A stretch of DNA of 64,000 nt, from NCBI GenBank assembly GCA_947492235.1, contig CANLLZ010000002.1, positions 930,001 through 994,000 on the forward strand. Reading direction: 5' to 3'. The position numbers and the translations under genes are program-made. The stretch comes from an uncultured Altererythrobacter sp. GTDB lineage: Bacteria > Pseudomonadota > Alphaproteobacteria > Sphingomonadales > Sphingomonadaceae. Each line of letters begins with the position of its first letter. The first letter of the stretch is position 1. The notes below the pieces were generated by a model, which did no database searches, was not told where the DNA came from, and saw nothing but the letters and a program-made list of their open reading frames with translations. This document shows, in pieces, positions 8,181 through 14,953 of the stretch.

Positions 8181-9731
8181 CTATTCTGCTTCGGCGGCTT
8201 CCCAGCGCGCAGTGATCTGCGCGGACCCGCCGCCTTCGTTGACCAGCACTGTCGCGCCTGCCTCTTGAGCGGCGATGGCGGCGATTTGCACTGGCTCGGC
8301 CGCACCTGACAGTGTCACGGGAATGCCGGTGCGCCTGCTGGCCCAGCCAATCAGCGCAATGGCGCGCTGGCCTTCCGCATCTGGCTCACCGTCTTCGATC
8401 GAGATGGAAGGAAGCGCGGAAAGCGGCGGTCGCAGCCGCACATCCCAATCGTCAATCCCCGCAGCCACCCGGCTTTCCAGAACGCGATAGCCCTCCAGGC
8501 TGAGCCCCTCCAGCCGCCTTGCATCGGCCATCACGCGCCGGTTTTCCCGGTCGAGCGTCACGTCGGCTGCCTCGACACCCGCCACCAGCGCCAGCCGTTC
8601 CTTCAACCGCGCGACCAGTTGGGCATCAGCGCGCGCTTCTTCCTCCGCGCGGGCACGGGCGAGCTGCGCCTGTTCCGCCGCGCCGGGATCGGTGCCGACG
8701 AGATACTGGCTGATATCGACCGCAACCGGATCATCCAGCAGCTGGCCCAGCTCGCCCGACAGCCGCTCGTTCACATCGGCGCGGAATTCCGGAGTCAGGA
8801 CAGAGGCGGACACCGTTATCGGATCGCCATCCCAGTCGATGGTGATCTGGTCGACCCGCGCCTCTTCGGAGAATGCGGTGGCAATCGTATCGCGGATGAT
8901 CCGCTGGCCGTTGGATTCGCGGGCGATCTGCATCAGCGAAAGGCCGAGCGGGATCGCCAGTGCGATGAAAGTAGCGACCACCAGACCGCTCTGCACCAGG
9001 CTGGTGCGGCCATCATGCTGTTCCGACCGGAAGCCATAAAGCCGCGCCATCAGGGCTGCGGTCAGCGCAATGGTCAGCAAGTTGGTGATATAGAGCATCA
9101 GCGCCCCGCCAAACACCGTCCAGTTCAGCGTCGCGAGGCCGAAACCCACAGCGGCCAGTGGCGGCATCAGGGCAGTGGCGATGGCCACGCCGACGATTGT
9201 GCCGTCGCGCCCGCGGATCATCGCATAGCTGCCGGCGAGCGAGGAAAACAGGGCGACCAGCAGATCGAAGAGGTTGGGCCGGGTGCGCGCGGCGATTTCT
9301 TCGGTCACGTTCTGCAGCGGAGAGAGGAAAACGATGGCGGCGCAGAACAGCACCGCAAACAGAGTGCCGAACAGCAGCGCCCGGCCGCACAGCCGTAGCC
9401 AGTTGAACTTGCCTTCTGCCAGCGCAAACCCCGCACCCAGGATCGGGCCCATCAGCGGCGACAAGAGCATGGCCCCGATCACCACCGCAGGCGAGGACAG
9501 CAGCATGCCGAGAATGGCGATGCCGGCCGACATGCAGGTCATGAAGATATAGCGCGGGGTCATCGAGCTTTCGCCCGCGATCTTCTTCAGCACGAGCCCG
9601 TGATCGACATCGACCATGACATGATCGTGCCACCATTCGCGCAGGGAATTCCATACGCTCTGCAAGGGATCGCTCACCGTCTTGGTGGGCGGCGTCGAAG
9701 TGGTCGGCGTTACATCAGAATCGCTGCTCAT
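8181..9731 (-). CDS. DUF389 domain-containing membrane protein
   Basis: Integral membrane protein of 516 residues. The block from MTPRYIFMTCMSAGIAILG through SSPAVVIGAMLLSPLMGP (about 55-100) is the DUF389 signature, and about six hydrophobic segments follow up to residue 270. The C-terminal half is soluble and charged, with coiled-coil-like stretches (AEQAQLARARAEEEARADAQ). The function of the family is not known; a transport or envelope role is only a guess. Downstream of its stop lies the pstS terminator. Upstream, only 8 bp from its ATG, begins a degenerate copy of the ftsK 3' end (9740-9802). Confidence 0.88.
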   Translation of the reverse strand: MSSDSDVTPTTSTPPTKTVSDPLQSVWNSLREWWHDHVMVDVDHGLVLKKIAGESSMTPRYIFMTCMSAGIAILGMLLSSPAVVIGAMLLSPLMGPILGAGFALAEGKFNWLRLCGRALLFGTLFAVLFCAAIVFLSPLQNVTEEIAARTRPNLFDLLVALFSSLAGSYAMIRGRDGTIVGVAIATALMPPLAAVGFGLATLNWTVFGGALMLYITNLLTIALTAALMARLYGFRSEQHDGRTSLVQSGLVVATFIALAIPLGLSLMQIARESNGQRIIRDTIATAFSEEARVDQITIDWDGDPITVSASVLTPEFRADVNERLSGELGQLLDDPVAVDISQYLVGTDPGAAEQAQLARARAEEEARADAQLVARLKERLALVAGVEAADVTLDRENRRVMADARRLEGLSLEGYRVLESRVAAGIDDWDVRLRPPLSALPSISIEDGEPDAEGQRAIALIGWASRRTGIPVTLSGAAEPVQIAAIAAQEAGATVLVNEGGGSAQITARWEAAEAE

Positions 9732-9739
9732 CGCGCAAT

Positions 9740-9802
9740 GCTAGAGCGGATTGCCGTCCTTGTCGCGGTAGATATCGCGCCGCCCGACATGGTTGGCCGG
9801 GC
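9740..9802 (-). repeat. distal copy of the ftsK 3' end (63-bp direct repeat)
   Basis: Identical to 10541-10603 except for one base (C at 9780 against G at 10581). It reproduces the last 20 codons and stop of ftsK (PANHVGRRDIYRDKDGNPL). The two copies are 801 bp apart and bracket a single orphan gene. This copy has no upstream coding context, so it is a scar and not a gene. Confidence 0.95.
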
Positions 9803-9822
9803 TGCATCACCATTGGCCACGT

Positions 9823-10539
9823 TCATCGAAACTCATCCCAAATGGCCGACTCCAAAACGAAGCCGCTCAGCAATTCGGTTATTTGTTCCAAAGTTGATCT
9901 GGTTTGGCGTGTGCGCTTGACCCATTTCCGGGTCTCAACTCTGTAAACTCTCGTGCGATCTGGGAGCATCTGCAGATCGTTAGAGTACCTTAAGAGCTCG
10001 ACCATGTTCAATTGATTTATTACATCATACTCAAATCGACCATGGTGGTGAACAAAATTACGCTGACGCAGTTCCCACCTGAAAATGTCATTAATAAGCC
10101 TTATAGACCGTCCAAATCGGGGATCACGTTCGCCAGATACTTTCTGGATGGACTTTGTTAGAGATTTGGCGCGGTCTCGATATTGATTGATCCTGTCGAA
10201 AAGCATTTCACAGCAATTTGCAAGATGCTCTCCTTTGGAGACCGGCAAGTCGTGAAAAGGATATCGGCGAAAATAGAACTCAACTTGCTCGACGTTCCTT
10301 AAGGCCGTTTGTAGTCCGAAGTATGTTGACGCAAGCATCCCTCGCTTTCGCTCAAGATCAGATCGATCAGGCGGCGGTGGAAGCGGTTCATCCCACTGGA
10401 TATCCAAATGGGCCAGTAAGGTCCTCCTAATACTCTCTTCGGCATGCGGATTCGAGGAGAACGAATCTACATGAAGCCGTATCCACTTCGCGATGACGTC
10501 AAGCAATGCAGTCTGATTGGGCGTGTCTTCAACTGACAT
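9823..10539 (-). CDS. hypothetical protein inserted behind ftsK (possible HEPN-like motif)
   Basis: Protein of 238 residues, unrecognised as a whole. The first half is acidic and helical. Around residue 165 it reads ELRQRNFVHHHGRF, which fits the R-(N/D/H)-x4-H pattern of HEPN-type RNases; the rest is Lys/Arg-rich with no signal peptide or membrane span. ATG 10539 lies 2 bp after the ftsK stop, on the same strand and without a strong ribosome site, so expression probably depends on ftsK. The base composition is visibly richer in A+T than its neighbours. It is bracketed by the 63-bp tail repeat, which marks it as acquired. A defence or toxin role is speculation from the RNxxxxH motif only. Confidence 0.7.
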   Translation of the reverse strand: MSVEDTPNQTALLDVIAKWIRLHVDSFSSNPHAEESIRRTLLAHLDIQWDEPLPPPPDRSDLERKRGMLASTYFGLQTALRNVEQVEFYFRRYPFHDLPVSKGEHLANCCEMLFDRINQYRDRAKSLTKSIQKVSGERDPRFGRSIRLINDIFRWELRQRNFVHHHGRFEYDVINQLNMVELLRYSNDLQMLPDRTRVYRVETRKWVKRTRQTRSTLEQITELLSGFVLESAIWDEFR

Positions 10540-10540
10540 C

Positions 10541-10603
10541 GCTAGAGCGGATTGCCGTCCTTGTCGCGGTAGATATCGCGGCGCCCGACATGGTTGGCCG
10601 GGC
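10541..10603 (-). repeat. proximal copy of the ftsK 3' end (63-bp direct repeat)
   Basis: This is the functional copy, being the real end of ftsK including its TAG stop (10542-10544). Its partner lies at 9740-9802. Confidence 0.95.
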
Positions 10604-12932
10604 CGACCAGCCCGTCATCTTCCATTCGCTCGATCCATTTGGCAGCGGTGTTGTAGCCGACGCCCATCTGGCGTTGCAGCCAGCTGCCGCTCGCCTTCTG
10701 GTTTTCGAACACCACCTGGCAGGCCTGCAGATATTTGCGCTCTGCCGGATCGTCGCTCGCCGTCATATCGTCTTCGAAGCCGAAGCCGCCTCCGTCGGCG
10801 GGTTCCTCTGTCACGGCATCGACATAGTCGGGCTTGCCCTGCGCGCGCCAGTGATCAGCCACGGATTCGACTTCCTCGTCGGAGACGAAGGGGCAGTGCA
10901 CGCGGACCATCGCGCCGGTGTTGGGCTTGTAGAGCATATCGCCCTTGCCGAGCAGCTGCTCGCTGCCCTGCTCGCCCAGAATGGTGCGGCTGTCGATCCG
11001 GCTGGTCACCTTGAAGCTTATCCGGGTGGGTAGGTTGGCTTTGATCACACCGGTGATGACATCGACCGATGGGCGCTGCGTGGCCATGATCAGATGGATA
11101 CCTGCGGCCCGCGATTTCTGGCTCAGGCGCTGGATAAGGACTTCGATTTCCTTGCCCACGGTGACCATCAAATCGGCCAGCTCGTCCACGATCAGCACGA
11201 TCTGCGGCAGCGGCTGGTAATCGAGCTGCTCTTCCTCGTACAATTCCTCGCCTGTCTCGGGATCGAAGCCGGTCTGCACGCGGCGGCCGAGCGGCTTGCC
11301 CTTGGCGGCGGCGGTGCGGACTTTCTCGTTGAACGAATTGAGATTGCGCGAGCTGACGCTCGACATCATCCGGTAACGGCGCTCCATTTCCTCGACCGCC
11401 CATTTCAGCGCGCGGACGGACTTTGCCGGTTCGGTCACCACGGGGGAGAGCAGATGCGGAATATCGTCGTAGGTCTTGAGCTCCAGCACCTTGGGATCGA
11501 TCAGGATCAGGCGGCATTCTTCCGGCGTAAATCGGTAAAGCAAGCTGAGCAGGATACAGTTCAGCCCGACCGATTTACCCGAGCCGGTAGTGCCCGCGAC
11601 CAGCAAATGCGGCATGGCCGCCAGATCGGCGACAATCGGTTCACCGGCGATATCCTTGCCCAGAATGATCGGCAGATTGCCCTTCGCATCGGCGAAATCG
11701 GCGCAAGCGGCCAGTTCTTTCAGGACCACCATCTGGCGATGGGCATTGGGCAGTTCGATGCCCATCACCGTCTTGCCCGGAATGGGCGAGACGCGGGCGC
11801 TGATCGCGCTCATATTGCGGGCGATGTCTTCCGCCAGACCGATGACCCGGCTGGCCTTGATACCCGGTGCCGGCTCCAGCTCGTACATCGTCACCACGGG
11901 GCCGGTGCGCACGGCGGTAATCTCGCCCTTCACATTGAAATCGTCGAGCACGGTTTCGAGCAGGCGGGCGTTGCGCTCCAGCGCCATTTTGTCGAGCTTG
12001 GGCGCATTGTCCTCGGGCACTTCCTCCAACAGATCGAGGCTGGGGAGGGTGTATTCGGCGAACATGTCGCGCTGTTTTGCGGCCTTGGCCATGCTGGCGC
12101 GTTTTGGCGGAGCGCTGGGGTCGGTGATGGTCGGCGCGCGGCGCGGCTGCATCACTTCCACCGGCTCGCCTTCGGCTGCCAGCGCGGCCTTCTTGCGTTC
12201 GCGGCGGGACATTTTCGGTTTGTCGGCGGCGGTGTCCGGCGCAGTGGCTGTCCCGTCTGTGAACTCGATGTCTGCCGGCGCACGCTGGCGGCCGATAAAG
12301 CCGAGAATGAAATTGGGCAGAGTCAGCAAGGCGCGCCAATCAATCGCGAAGACGCGGGTCGCCAGAACCACGCCGCCGATCAGAGCGAGCAGAGCCAGCC
12401 CCAGCGTAATCCATCCGCTTGCGCCTTCGCCGAAACGGGTTGCCACTGCTTCGATCGCGCCCGCACCCAGCAGGCCCGTCAGCCCGCCGGTGGAGGCTGG
12501 CATGGCGCCGCCCGGGCCATCGAAGGTCAGCGTCAGGACGGTGGAAAGCAGTACCATCGCCAGCACCAGCTGCGCGGTCGGCTGCCACCAGCGGGTTTCA
12601 GTTTCCCGCTCTTCCTCCTCCACATCGCGCCACAACTTACGCGCAAAGACATACAGCATCGGCAGGATCAGCACGCCCGACAGGCCGAACAGGAACCACA
12701 CCCGCTCCGCCGCCCACGCGCCGCTTGCCCCCATCCAGTTGGCAATTGCGCCGGTGCCCGCGGCGGTGGAGGGGCTGGGATCGGTCTGCGAATAGCTGAA
12801 CAGCGCAAGGCCGAGGAACAGCATGAGGCCAAACAGCACTGCCGCTCCGGCCATCTGGCCCGCGCGCCGCAAACTGCGCCGGAATGTCGCCCGCCAGTCG
12901 GGCTGTGAATTGCTGATTGCACGCGTGGCCAT
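10542..12932 (-). CDS. ftsK: DNA translocase FtsK
   Basis: Septal DNA translocase that pumps chromosome termini and activates dimer resolution during division, 796 residues. It has four N-terminal membrane spans (about 28-47, 79-98, 118-137, 173-196), a fairly short variable linker, then the motor with Walker A GTTGSGKS near 447-454 and Walker B IVLIVDELADL. The C-terminal gamma winged helix (GVGYNTAAKWIERMEDDGLVGP) recognises KOPS sites. ATG 12932 is chosen over ATG 12941 because AGGGAG is correctly spaced only for the former. The last 20 codons are duplicated downstream behind an inserted gene; the FtsK product itself is intact. Confidence 0.96.
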   Translation of the reverse strand: MATRAISNSQPDWRATFRRSLRRAGQMAGAAVLFGLMLFLGLALFSYSQTDPSPSTAAGTGAIANWMGASGAWAAERVWFLFGLSGVLILPMLYVFARKLWRDVEEEERETETRWWQPTAQLVLAMVLLSTVLTLTFDGPGGAMPASTGGLTGLLGAGAIEAVATRFGEGASGWITLGLALLALIGGVVLATRVFAIDWRALLTLPNFILGFIGRQRAPADIEFTDGTATAPDTAADKPKMSRRERKKAALAAEGEPVEVMQPRRAPTITDPSAPPKRASMAKAAKQRDMFAEYTLPSLDLLEEVPEDNAPKLDKMALERNARLLETVLDDFNVKGEITAVRTGPVVTMYELEPAPGIKASRVIGLAEDIARNMSAISARVSPIPGKTVMGIELPNAHRQMVVLKELAACADFADAKGNLPIILGKDIAGEPIVADLAAMPHLLVAGTTGSGKSVGLNCILLSLLYRFTPEECRLILIDPKVLELKTYDDIPHLLSPVVTEPAKSVRALKWAVEEMERRYRMMSSVSSRNLNSFNEKVRTAAAKGKPLGRRVQTGFDPETGEELYEEEQLDYQPLPQIVLIVDELADLMVTVGKEIEVLIQRLSQKSRAAGIHLIMATQRPSVDVITGVIKANLPTRISFKVTSRIDSRTILGEQGSEQLLGKGDMLYKPNTGAMVRVHCPFVSDEEVESVADHWRAQGKPDYVDAVTEEPADGGGFGFEDDMTASDDPAERKYLQACQVVFENQKASGSWLQRQMGVGYNTAAKWIERMEDDGLVGPANHVGRRDIYRDKDGNPL

Positions 12933-13018
12933 GAGACCCATACTCCCTATCGGAACACACCATGAATCCTCGGCGAGTCCGGGTCAAGGATTGAGAGGTT
13001 CAGCTAGGCTTTGCAGGG

Positions 13019-13171
13019 GCACTCACAGAGGCACAGAGGCACAGAGAAGGCGTGATTTGCGGCAAAGCCGCTCTCTACTTTCAAGTGGTTCAAGTGGGGC
13101 AACGAGGGAAGTTGGTGGGCGGCGTCGCCGCACGGTGCTTCAACTCTGTGCCTCTGCGCCTCTGTGAGCGC
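13019..13171. repeat. intergenic long inverted repeat (MITE/REP-like) between ftsK and thiE-like gene
   Basis: A 28-bp left arm (13019-13046, built from CACAGAGG units) pairs with a right arm at 13144-13171 at 26 of 28 positions. Both differences are A/G changes that still allow G-U pairing in RNA. Between them are two smaller hairpins: GCGGC aaa GCCGC (13059-13071) and GCGGC gtc GCCGC (13119-13131). This looks like a folded mobile intergenic element. No frame in it looks coding. Confidence 0.75.
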
Positions 13172-13172
13172 C

Positions 13173-13748
13173 TCAACCCAACCCATCAATCGCAGCGAAA
13201 CGCGGCCAATTCATCGATCCAGCGCGGCGCGGGCTCATGCCGCCCAGAGCGATGACCGGCACGGGCGATTGGGCCGCAAGCAGCCGGAACCGCACCGGCC
13301 CCAGCACCGGCGCGCCGGGATGCGAGCGGGTCGCGAATACCGGGCTGAGCATGACCGCATCAGCGCCCATCCGCGCTGCATCGCCAATCTCGCGCAGGTT
13401 GTGGGCGGTTGCGATAGTCAGCAGGTCGCGGCGGGTAGGATAGAGCGACCGGGCCGCGCCATAAATCCCGTCCGCGCCCCATTCCCGTGCAGTCAGCGCG
13501 CTATCGGCGAGGATGAGCCGATGCTCGCTCGCACGGCAAAGGCGTTGGACTATCCTAAACCGGGCCAGCCGATCTTGCGGGGGCAGGTGGTAGTGGCGAA
13601 ACACCACCGCCGACCCCATCGGCAAGGTACTGATGGCACTCGGCAGCCCCGCATCGTTGCGCTCGTCGGTCAGAAGCCAGAGAGCGGGCAGGCTGGAGAG
13701 CGGGAAGGGCTGGCGCAGCGTCACACCCGCGCTATAGCGCAGCCCCAT
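13173..13748 (-). CDS. thiamine phosphate synthase-like protein
   Basis: TIM-barrel protein of 191 residues of the ThiE/TenI family. LWLLTDERND is the usual first strand, MGADAVMLSPVFATRSHPGAP corresponds to the pyrophosphate loop, and VPVIALGGM is the late phosphate-binding strand. The canonical DDxx region is poorly kept (LILADSALTAREWGADGIY), so it may be the thiamine-salvage-like paralogue seen in sphingomonads and not the main TMP synthase. The ATG at 13748 shares the CATG at 13746-13749 with the divergent yggS start, so neither can have an upstream leader if both starts are right. GTG codons a few residues inside are alternatives. Confidence 0.78.
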   Translation of the reverse strand: MGLRYSAGVTLRQPFPLSSLPALWLLTDERNDAGLPSAISTLPMGSAVVFRHYHLPPQDRLARFRIVQRLCRASEHRLILADSALTAREWGADGIYGAARSLYPTRRDLLTIATAHNLREIGDAARMGADAVMLSPVFATRSHPGAPVLGPVRFRLLAAQSPVPVIALGGMSPRRAGSMNWPRFAAIDGLG

Positions 13749-14421
13749 GGAAAGTGCAGCCAGTACGCCGACAGCCCGGCTCGAAACGGTTCAGGCCAAA
13801 ATCGCCAAGACCTGCAAGATTGCCCGCCGCGAGGTTGATGACGTGACACTGGTTGCCGTCAGCAAGACCCATGCCGCAGAGAAAGTCGAACCTCTGCTGG
13901 AGGCAGGCCACCGTGTCTTCGGCGAGAACCGCGTACAGGAAGCGCAAGGGAAATGGCCCGCGCTCAAGGAACGCTTCCCCGATGCGCAGCTGCATCTGAT
14001 CGGCAGCCTGCAATCGAACAAGGCAGACGATGCTGCGCGGCTGTTCGATTGCATCCACTCGCTCGACCGGATGAGCCTGGTGAAGGCCTTGCCCAAGGCT
14101 TTCGAGAAAGCCGGACGGCAGGTGCCCTGCTTCGTGCAGGTGGATGTGGGCGAGGAGCCGCAAAAGGGCGGCTGCCCGATCCCCGAACTGCCCGCTCTGC
14201 TGGACGCGGCGCGGGAGCAAGACATTCCGCTGGCGGGCCTGATGTGCCTCCCGCCCGCCGATATCGAACCCGCCCCTTTCTTCGCCCTGCTCGACAAACT
14301 GGGGCGCGATAACGGCCTCGATGGCCTGAGCATGGGCATGAGCAGCGACTACGAAACCGCGATCATGCTCGGCGCAACCCATGTGCGCGTGGGCAGCGCG
14401 CTGTTCGGGGAGCGGGGGTAA
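13747..14421 (+). CDS. YggS family pyridoxal phosphate homeostasis protein
   Basis: PLP-binding TIM-barrel protein of 224 residues (YggS/PROSC/PLPBP), which buffers cytoplasmic pyridoxal phosphate. The PLP lysine is in LVAVSKTHA near residue 38, followed by FGENRVQEAQGKW and HLIGSLQSNK. Late in the barrel, LSMGMSSDYETAIMLGATHVRVGSALFG is the phosphate-binding end. Length matches the family. The start overlaps that of the divergent thiE-like gene within CATG. Confidence 0.94.
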   Translation: MESAASTPTARLETVQAKIAKTCKIARREVDDVTLVAVSKTHAAEKVEPLLEAGHRVFGENRVQEAQGKWPALKERFPDAQLHLIGSLQSNKADDAARLFDCIHSLDRMSLVKALPKAFEKAGRQVPCFVQVDVGEEPQKGGCPIPELPALLDAAREQDIPLAGLMCLPPADIEPAPFFALLDKLGRDNGLDGLSMGMSSDYETAIMLGATHVRVGSALFGERG

Positions 14422-14449
14422 GCTTTGGCTTAACGCAATTTAGCTTCAT

Positions 14450-14944
14450 CTAAGGCTTGCGAATTCCGCGAGATTTAAGGCGTGAAGCAATATACGCACC
14501 CGCAGTTGAGACTGGAAAAAACGACACTACCGCAAAGGCAACTATCATCGGCAGGAGGTGCTGAATCATATAAGGAAATTCTTCTCCACCCAATTTTCCA
14601 GGCTCGCCGTTCGAGAGCCACACAAAAATGGTTAATAGGAGGGAGCTGATCAGTATCTCAAATGCTGTGATGCAGAGGCCAAACTTTATTGACTGCTCAA
14701 TCCCCCAAACAGGCGAAGCAGATCGAATGTAGCAGCCTAGTGAAATCAAAAGAGCGCAAAGGATGCTGAAAATTTGCCAAGCGGTCGATTGCAAAAATGG
14801 AGTCTCACCAAAAGCGTAGTGCCAAGCGGTCTCCAGAGAGATCTCAATGACCCTTACAGCCGCATATATTGAAACAAACCATGCAATTGTGGGACGCCTT
14901 TTGTCCCCCATACACCGTGCACCTTCTTTGAATTCGTCTCCCAC
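14450..14944 (-). CDS. hypothetical four-span membrane protein behind glnD
   Basis: Unrecognised 164-residue protein with four hydrophobic segments (about 20-38, 55-75, 85-108, 127-150) and a basic C-terminus. It starts with GTG 9 bp after the glnD stop and on the same strand; AAAGAG just upstream could be a weak ribosome site. Base use is clearly more A/T-rich than glnD. It belongs to the set of orphan genes placed immediately behind core genes in this window, though no copy of the glnD tail was found on its far side. Confidence 0.7.
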   Translation of the reverse strand: MGDEFKEGARCMGDKRRPTIAWFVSIYAAVRVIEISLETAWHYAFGETPFLQSTAWQIFSILCALLISLGCYIRSASPVWGIEQSIKFGLCITAFEILISSLLLTIFVWLSNGEPGKLGGEEFPYMIQHLLPMIVAFAVVSFFPVSTAGAYIASRLKSRGIRKP

Positions 14945-14953
14945 TCTTTGTCT

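Noticed and set aside
14422-14449. Terminator between yggS and the glnD-linked orphan gene
   Set aside because: No stem with a following T run is present.
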